From Lachnospiraceae bacterium (lineage in GTDB: Bacteria > Bacillota > Clostridia > Lachnospirales > Lachnospiraceae), in assembly GCA_021628825.1 (NCBI GenBank), contig JAJXRY010000002.1, positions 1,370,830 to 1,434,829 on the forward strand: a stretch of DNA of 64,000 bases, written 5' to 3'. Positions 58,897 to 64,000 of the stretch are shown here, piece after piece. A model generated the notes under the pieces. The model made no database searches. It worked only from the letters and a program-made list of their open reading frames with translations, and was not told where the DNA came from. Position 1 is the stretch's first letter. The number at the start of each line of letters is the position of its first letter. A program made the translations under genes and the position numbers.

Positions 58897-59961
58897 ATGT
58901 CAAATATCCCTACAATAGAGGAACTGCTCCGGGAGGCGAAGCGGGCGGGGGCTTCCGACGTACATATCACAGTTGGTATTCCACCCAAAATGCGTGTAAA
59001 CGGGCAGTTGATTACAATGAACTATGACCGGCTTCTGCCGCCGGATACCCTGCAGATGCTGGATCAGTTTATGGATGAGAGGCAGAGGGCCATGTTTGAC
59101 CGGGACGGCGAACATGATATGTCCTTTTCCATTCCGAACTTAGGAAGATATCGTGTAAATGCGTACCGTCAGAGAGGCTCTGTGGCAATCGCACTGCGGC
59201 TTGTAGGAACCCAGGTGCCATCGCCGGAAGTGCTTGGTGTGCCGGATTCAGTCATTGACCTGTATCAGCGTAAGAAAGGTCTGATTCTGGTTACAGGACC
59301 TACCGGAAGTGGTAAGTCTACCACGCTGGCGGCGATTATTGATAAGATTAATAACAACAGGGAGTGCCATGTAATTACGTTGGAGGACCCGATTGAATAC
59401 CTGCATCAGCATAAGAAATCTATGGTAAACCAGAGAGAAATCGGTCTGGACTCCCAGTCTTATGCCAATGCGCTCCGTGCAGCCCTCCGTGAAGACCCGG
59501 ATGTCATTCTTGTCGGGGAGATGCGTGATTTTGAGACTATCAGCGTTGCGATTACCGCGGCCGAGACCGGGCACCTTGTGCTGTCTACCCTGCATACCAT
59601 CGGAGCGGCAAGCACCGTAGACCGTGTGATTGACGTATTCCCACCACATCAGCAGCAGCAGATCCGTGTACAGCTTGCGAATGTTTTGGAGGCAGTTATT
59701 TCCCAGCAGTTGATTCCTAAAGCAGATGGAACCGGACGTGTGGCAGCCTTTGAGGTACTGCATTCCAACCATGCTGTCCGCAACCTGATCCGTGAAGGTA
59801 AGGCCTACCAGCTTATGAGTGTAATGCAGACGAACCGTAAGCAGGGCATGATGATTATGGATGAAGCTATCATGCAGCTTTATTACAGCGGAGTGATCGA
59901 TCGTGAAATGGCGATCCAGTTCGCTACCGATCCGGATGGAATGGAGCATAAGATTATCTGA
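58897..59961 (+). CDS. pilT: Type IV pilus retraction ATPase PilT
   Basis: Intact 354-residue hexameric secretion ATPase. Motifs are Walker A GPTGSGKSTT, Asp box VITLEDPIEYLH, Walker B region DPDVILVGEMRD, His box STLHTIGAAST, and the AVRNLIREGK motif, close to the AIRNLIREGK retraction motif. GATAGGAGG precedes the ATG, which lies 13 bp after sigK. It would power retraction of a type IV pilus; other pilus genes are not in the window. A strong terminator follows. Confidence 0.95.
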   Translation: MSNIPTIEELLREAKRAGASDVHITVGIPPKMRVNGQLITMNYDRLLPPDTLQMLDQFMDERQRAMFDRDGEHDMSFSIPNLGRYRVNAYRQRGSVAIALRLVGTQVPSPEVLGVPDSVIDLYQRKKGLILVTGPTGSGKSTTLAAIIDKINNNRECHVITLEDPIEYLHQHKKSMVNQREIGLDSQSYANALRAALREDPDVILVGEMRDFETISVAITAAETGHLVLSTLHTIGAASTVDRVIDVFPPHQQQQIRVQLANVLEAVISQQLIPKADGTGRVAAFEVLHSNHAVRNLIREGKAYQLMSVMQTNRKQGMMIMDEAIMQLYYSGVIDREMAIQFATDPDGMEHKII

Positions 59962-59967
59962 TGAATC

Positions 59968-60014
59968 AAACCGGAAACATATGGAATGGGTATTTCCGTA
60001 TGTTTCCGGTTTTT
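59968..60014 (+). terminator. Terminator of sigK-pilT
   Basis: Stem AAACCGGAAACATA / TATGTTTCCGGTTT with a 17-nt loop followed by T run. Confidence 0.9.
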
Positions 60015-60021
60015 CTTTCAA

Positions 60022-60199
60022 GGGTGGATAGAGTTTATGCGTTTCCAGCCATTTTCTTTTTGGGGAGTGGATAGAACTTATGTATTTCCAACTCTTTTCT
60101 TTTGGGGAGAATTTATGCGTTTCTAGATGCTTTTCTTTTGAGGGATAGAATTTATATGTTTCCAGATGCTTTTCTTTTTCTATGGTGCAATTTATGTAT
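60022..60199. repeat. Degenerate ~40-bp tandem repeats, 4-5 copies
   Basis: Units share GGATAGARTTTATGYRTTTCCA followed by a TTTTCTTTT tract. The core TTATG positions are 60034, 60078, 60113, 60152 and 60192, i.e. spaced 35-44 bp. No coding potential. Confidence 0.65.
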
Positions 60200-60212
60200 T
60201 CATGGAGAGGGA

Positions 60213-60590
60213 TTGGACATAAAGAGCACTTCTGAGTGAAATATATCCGAATTTAATAGTGAGGTCAAAACAAATTGCCGGAGAATGGCGGGAAATTGGA
60301 CATATATTGAAGAAAGACAAGGAAAATATCCAAAAGATAGAGTGCTCGGAGAAGGAAGACATGAAATAGAAGTGAAAATTGGATATATGTTGAAGAAAGA
60401 CAAGGGAAATATCCAAAAGATAGGGTGTTCGGAGAAGAAAACCAAAAAAAATGAATCGGAAAGTTGGATATAAAATGAGAAAAAAAGAAGGGAAAAATAT
60501 CCAAAATACAGATCAAGATGCAGCAAAGTTAAGAGAAAGAGGAAACAGATTGGACATGATTGAGAAAAATATCATTTAATATGTCCGAAA
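60213..60590. repeat. Array of five inverted-repeat elements with an 83-86 bp period
   Basis: Each element is TTGGAYAT, 21-27 purine-rich bases, then ATATCCRA or ATGTCCGA, the two ends forming a stem. Elements begin at 60213, 60296, 60379, 60464 and 60550 (steps 83, 83, 85, 86). Elements 2 and 3 share long stretches (TTGAAGAAAGACAAGG). The intervals between are also partly repeated. No cas genes or spacer-like unique segments, so this is not CRISPR. Confidence 0.75.
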
Positions 60591-60689
60591 GCAAGCAGTC
60601 AGTCGTGGAAAATTAAAAGCTTAAAAAAATAAATTATGTGATATTCTGTGCAATGTGAGTTGATATGGTAAAAAACAACAAATAAAAAC

Positions 60690-60718
60690 TTGAAAACAAG
60701 AATAAAATTGTGTATAAT
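60690..60718 (+). promoter_or_regulatory. Promoter of the comM transcript
   Basis: TTGAAA, exact 17-bp spacer, TATAAT. The closest gene is comM, 170 bp downstream, after a structured leader. Confidence 0.7.
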
Positions 60719-60724
60719 CACAAC

Positions 60725-60890
60725 AAATAAGACTTTATAGAGCAGGAACCTTCTGGAGTTCCTGCAATATAACTTCTGAAAGCATGGAATCATGCGGTTC
60801 ATTTTTCTTAGGCCGTATATCACGGCATCATTCCAATAATTTCAGCAGCAATTGGAACAGTGAGAGGGAGAGAAGGAGAAGGGAGGAACT
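60725..60890 (+). promoter_or_regulatory. Structured leader before comM
   Basis: Three successive hairpins: GCAGGAAC / GTTCCTGC (60742-60765), GCATG / CATGC (60782-60795), GCCGT / ACGGC (60812-60826). No terminator or known riboswitch pattern is recognised. Confidence 0.45.
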
Positions 60891-62455
60891 TTGTTCAGTT
60901 CAATATGTTCGGGGACAATCTATGGTCTCCAAAGCCACCTGATTCAGGTCGAGGTGGATGTATCCCGGGGCTTGCCATGCCTTGTTATGGTGGGAAGTCT
61001 GGGGAGCGAAGTGCGGGAATCACAAGAGAGAGTGAAGGTTGCACTTAAGAATTCGGGAATGGATATTCCACCATCCCATATTTCCGTGAATCTGTCACCG
61101 GCAGATATCCATAAAAGCCGGAACAGGCTTTGATCTTGCGATCGCATTGGGAATTCTGACAGCGACAGAGAGCATGGATGCAGAAGCACTTTCAGATGTG
61201 TTTGTAATTGGAGAGCTCGGACTTAGTGGGGAGGTTAAAGGGAGTAAAGGGCGCACTTCCGCTTGTCTGGGAGGCTTTTCGCCAGGGGAAAGGGAAGTGC
61301 CTTGTACCGAGAGACAATTATTCGGAAGCAGCGGTCGTTGAAGGAATCCGTGTAGCGGGAGTCGGAAGTGTCCGGGAAGCCTGTGATTATCTGAAATTGA
61401 CTGAGGAAGAGCAGATAAAAAAATGGAAAGGGAACAAAGACGGCAGGAAGCGGAAGCTCAAAAGGAATGGAAGAAAAGAAACCTTCTACAGGAGGAGAAA
61501 AACGCTGGACTTTGCAGAGGTTCACGGGCAGGAAAAATCTGAAAAGAGGAGCCTTGATTGCAGCGGCAGGCTTTCATCATATGCTGATTGTCGGGCCGCC
61601 CGGTGCAGGGAAGACGATGATTGCCCAAGCGGATTCCGTCGATCTTGCCGGAACTTGAGCTTTGAGGAAAGCATGGAAGTAACCTCGATCTACAGCATTG
61701 CCGGACGACTTTCCAAAGGCCAGAATTTGATAAAAAGACCGTTTTTAAATCCGCATCATTCTGTTACGATCCATGCACTGGCAGGGGAGGCAGGATTCCG
61801 CAGCCGGGGCTTATCAGTCTGGCACACCGTGGAGTGCTGTTTCTGGATGAACTTCCGGAGTTCCAAAGGCAGACCATTGATCTGCTGCGGCAGCCATTGG
61901 AGGATAAGGAAATACATATTGCAAGAAGTACGGGAGCGTTTACTTACCCGGCGAATTTTATGCTGGTCGGGGCAATGAATCCCTGCCCATGCGGCTATTA
62001 TCCGGATCACAACCGCTGCAAATGTACACCCTTTGAACGGCATATGTACCGGAGCCATTTGTCGGGGCCGATTCTGGACCGGATGGATCTGTGTCTGGAA
62101 GCAGAACGGATAGAAATCGGGCAGCTTCAGAAGAAAAAGACCGGATTATCCAGTGCGGAAATGCGGGAGAAGGTAAATTGTGCCCGCCGAATGCAGGAGA
62201 GGCGTTATAAAGGGAACAAACATAAAGTTTAATTCTGATTTAACTATGAAAGACTGTGAGAAATATTGTTGTTTGGGAAAGCAGGAGCAGAACTATACAG
62301 AGCAGCTTTCTGAGAAAATGCAGTTGAGCGCAAGAGGGTATCACCACCTGCTTAAGGTGGCACGGACCATTGCGGATCTGGAGGGGAGCGAAGAAATCCG
62401 GCTGCCCCATCTGGCAGAGGCAATGAGCTACCGGAATATGGAGTCGGAACGTTGA
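60891..62455 (+). CDS. comM: ComM/YifB-type Mg-chelatase-like AAA+ ATPase (frame broken)
   Basis: AAA+ protein of about 515 residues. The N-terminal domain begins MFSSICSGTIYGLQSHLIQV and includes ISVNLSPADIHKSGTGFDLA. The Walker A is restored as LIVGPPGAGKTMIAKRIPSI, with VLFLDELPEF for Walker B, CPCGYY and the zinc-like RCKCTPF near the later part. ComM homologues act as branch-migration helicases in natural transformation. Breaks lie at 61123, 61245, 61560, 61635, 61790 and 62220. The start is TTG at 60891 after GGGAGG. With dprA and pilT it forms part of a competence-related stretch. Confidence 0.9.
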
Positions 62456-62644
62456 GAGATATACAGGAAAGGTGATGGGGAGAAAAGTAAATCAAAAAAA
62501 TTGAGAGCGCTAAGGAAAGAAATAAGGAAAACATATTATAAAAAGTACCATGAAGAGAAGAATTATAAAGAGAAAAGTTTAAAATGAAAGACAAGAACGG
62601 AAAGTAAGAATAAGTAAAAAGCAAGAATGAAAAAGGAATCAGAC
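62456..62644. other. Purine-rich intergenic stretch between comM and dprA
   Basis: About 190 bp, strongly A/G-rich on the plus strand with repeated GAAAG/AGAA words. No gene or structure is recognised. Confidence 0.45.
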
Positions 62645-63965
62645 ATGGAAAATAAAAAAATATGAATACTGGCTTCACCGGATGCCGGGGGCAGGGAACG
62701 GAACGATCCGTGAGCTTTTTAAGGAGGTATCATACTCCGTTTGAGGTCTATGGAGCAGTGAAGAGAAGAAGCAAAGGGGGTTCTTGAAGTGCTTGCGGAG
62801 GCAAGGATGGACGAGGCGGCAGAGTATACGAGAACCTATGATTTAAACAGGGAATATGAAGAACTGCTGCAAAAAGGAATTTGTTTTTCTTACAGAAGAG
62901 GATGAAGACTATCCCCGTCGGCTCCGTGAAATTCCGTCGGCACCTTATGCATTGTATGTACTGGGACAACTGCCGCCGGAGAAGCTTCCGGCAGTAGCCA
63001 TGATCGGCGCGCGCGAATGCTCGGAATATGGAATTTATGTGGCAAGGAATTTTGCAAAGGAGCTAGGGGCACATGGCATACCGGTAATCAGCGGTATGGC
63101 AAGAGGAATTGACAGCATCTCACAGGAAGCGGCACTGCAGGGAGGCGGCAGGACCTATGCAGTTCTTGGATGCGGTGTGGACATTTGCTATCCGAAATCT
63201 TCGCGAAGGCTGTATGAGCGGATTTTTGGAACAGGGAGGAATTTTATCAACCTTCCCACCGGGAACGGAACCGATGAAACGACTTTTCCCGGAACGAAAT
63301 CGGATTGTGGCGGGACTTGCCGATGTGATTCTGGTCGTGGAAGCGAGGCAGAAAAAGCGGCACCTTTATTACTGTGGATATGGCACTGGAGCAGGGACGG
63401 GAGGTTTATGCCATTCCGGGGAGACTGACTGACCGGCTGAGTGATGGCTGTAATCTCCTGTTACAGCAGGGAGCACTCATTGCTGTGTCTCCACAGGATT
63501 TGTTGCAGCATCTTTCACCCAGACAGATGGAGTTCCCATTGGAAAAAAACTGCAACAGGAAACGGAAGCTGTCGAGAGTGCGGAAGATGCCGGAAGTGCG
63601 GAAATTACTCGGGATACGGGAGATGCCAGAAGCACGGAAATTGCTCGCAATATGGGGAATGTTCGAAATATGGAAGATGCCGGGAATACGGATCAGAGAC
63701 TGCAGATCCTCCTTGAAATACTGGACTTTCTTCCTCAAAGTGTGGAAGAGATTCGTTCGACGTATGAAAAAAGAAGAGGAAGATGACGGTTACTACGCCG
63801 GAAATCATGTGCATGTTAATGGAACTTTGCCTGGAAGGAAGTGCAATACAGGTGAGCGGAAATTATTTTGCAGCTAAGGGGAGGACTTCTTCACAGCAAT
63901 TTTTGCAAATGATTTTTTTGGATAGAACAGAGAAAAAGCGTGAGGAGATGAATTATATTATATAA
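62645..63965 (+). CDS. dprA: DNA-processing protein DprA (frame broken)
   Basis: RecA loader for natural transformation, about 430 residues after correction. The Rossmann core shows VAMIGARECSEYG, VISGMARGIDSISQEAAL, AVLGCGVDICYP, GGILSTFPPGTEP, FPERNRIVAGLADVILVVEA and DMALEQGREVYAIPG. A repetitive linker (ESAEDAGSAEITRDTGDARS and similar) precedes a C-terminal winged helix (LLEILDFLPQSVEEIRSTYE, then LMELCLEGSAIQVSGNYF). Breaks are at A7 (62651-62657), A7 near 63543, and around 62722, 62775, 62872, 63225, 63355 and 63765. The exact C-terminus is unsure: the last frame reads on to 63965. topA usually follows. Confidence 0.88.
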
Positions 63966-64000
63966 ACGGCGTGCCATAAAAACAAAATATGATTGCACGA
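63966..64000. other. Window end
   Basis: The last 35 bp carry no recognisable start or signal. Confidence 0.3.

Noticed and set aside
60285..60473. 62-codon reading within the inverted-repeat array
   Set aside because: The repeat units do not keep a common frame (steps of 83 and 85 bp), so the reading is chance.
60213..60590. CRISPR array
   Set aside because: Repeats are imperfect inverted repeats, intervals between them are partly similar to each other, and no cas gene is near.

Overview
The window looks like a piece of a spore-forming, low-to-moderate GC Firmicute of the class Clostridia, most likely a gut Lachnospiraceae. The evidence is the gpr, spoIIP and sigK sporulation genes, the dgt-dnaG-rpoD-trmK and rpsT-gpr-spoIIP-lepA-hemW orders, DUF6033/DUF6320/DUF6512 family proteins, an RpnA-like nuclease/transposase, and fucosidases of the type used on mucin or milk glycans.

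A warning governs the whole annotation. Most genes longer than about 700 bp are split into two or more frames, nearly always at a homopolymer run: A4/T4/G4 read as 5, or A8/T8 read as 7. Essential genes (dnaG, rpoD, plsY) are hit as often as accessory ones, so I read these as sequencing errors of an uncorrected long-read assembly, not biology. I give each such gene as one CDS over its full extent and state where the frame breaks. Fragments that have lost whole domains are listed as pseudogenes.

Layout. 1-1452: end of a thioredoxin-like/CcdA-type membrane redox protein. 1469-11848: a fucosyl-glycan locus with two tandem GH95 fucosidases, a GH43-like remnant, a divergent AraC regulator, a zinc alcohol dehydrogenase, an aldo/keto reductase, fucose mutarotase FucU and a GH29 fucosidase. 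11894-14238: DUF1275 membrane protein, Crp/Fnr regulator and a divergent ferredoxin, with a palindromic operator placed as in class II activation. 14462-24456: plsY, a lipid glycosyltransferase, two CobW-type metal GTPases (one with a very His-rich tract, one fused to a DUF1980-like domain), a CmpB-like membrane protein, tandem lipoproteins, a hydrolase and a CapA lipoprotein.

24460-28003: a variable region with an Rpn nuclease, remnants, and a small tRNA-Leu-linked island holding a putative type I toxin-antitoxin pair between copies of the tRNA 3' end. 28083-33146: DUF6512 protein and an ABC exporter (ATPase, FtsX permease, lipoprotein) behind a DtxR-like operator. 33285-38686: small peptide, DUF6033 protein, then a sulfur amino acid operon: promoter dyad, a Cys-codon leader peptide inside an attenuator, a hairpin repeat array, a truncated O-acetylhomoserine sulfhydrylase and an amino acid ABC transporter.

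38859-64000: housekeeping and sporulation genes: M18 aminopeptidase, small membrane proteins, DUF6320, acyltransferase, esterase, dgt, dnaG, rpoD, trmK, uridine kinase-like protein, rnpB, rpsT, gpr, spoIIP, lepA, hemW, sigK, pilT, a 0.9 kb non-coding stretch with two unusual repeat arrays, comM and dprA.

The observations I consider most worth following are the cysteine-codon attenuator (34535-34839), the type I toxin-antitoxin candidate in the tRNA-Leu island (27107-27508), and the array of five inverted-repeat elements spaced every 83-86 bp (60213-60590).
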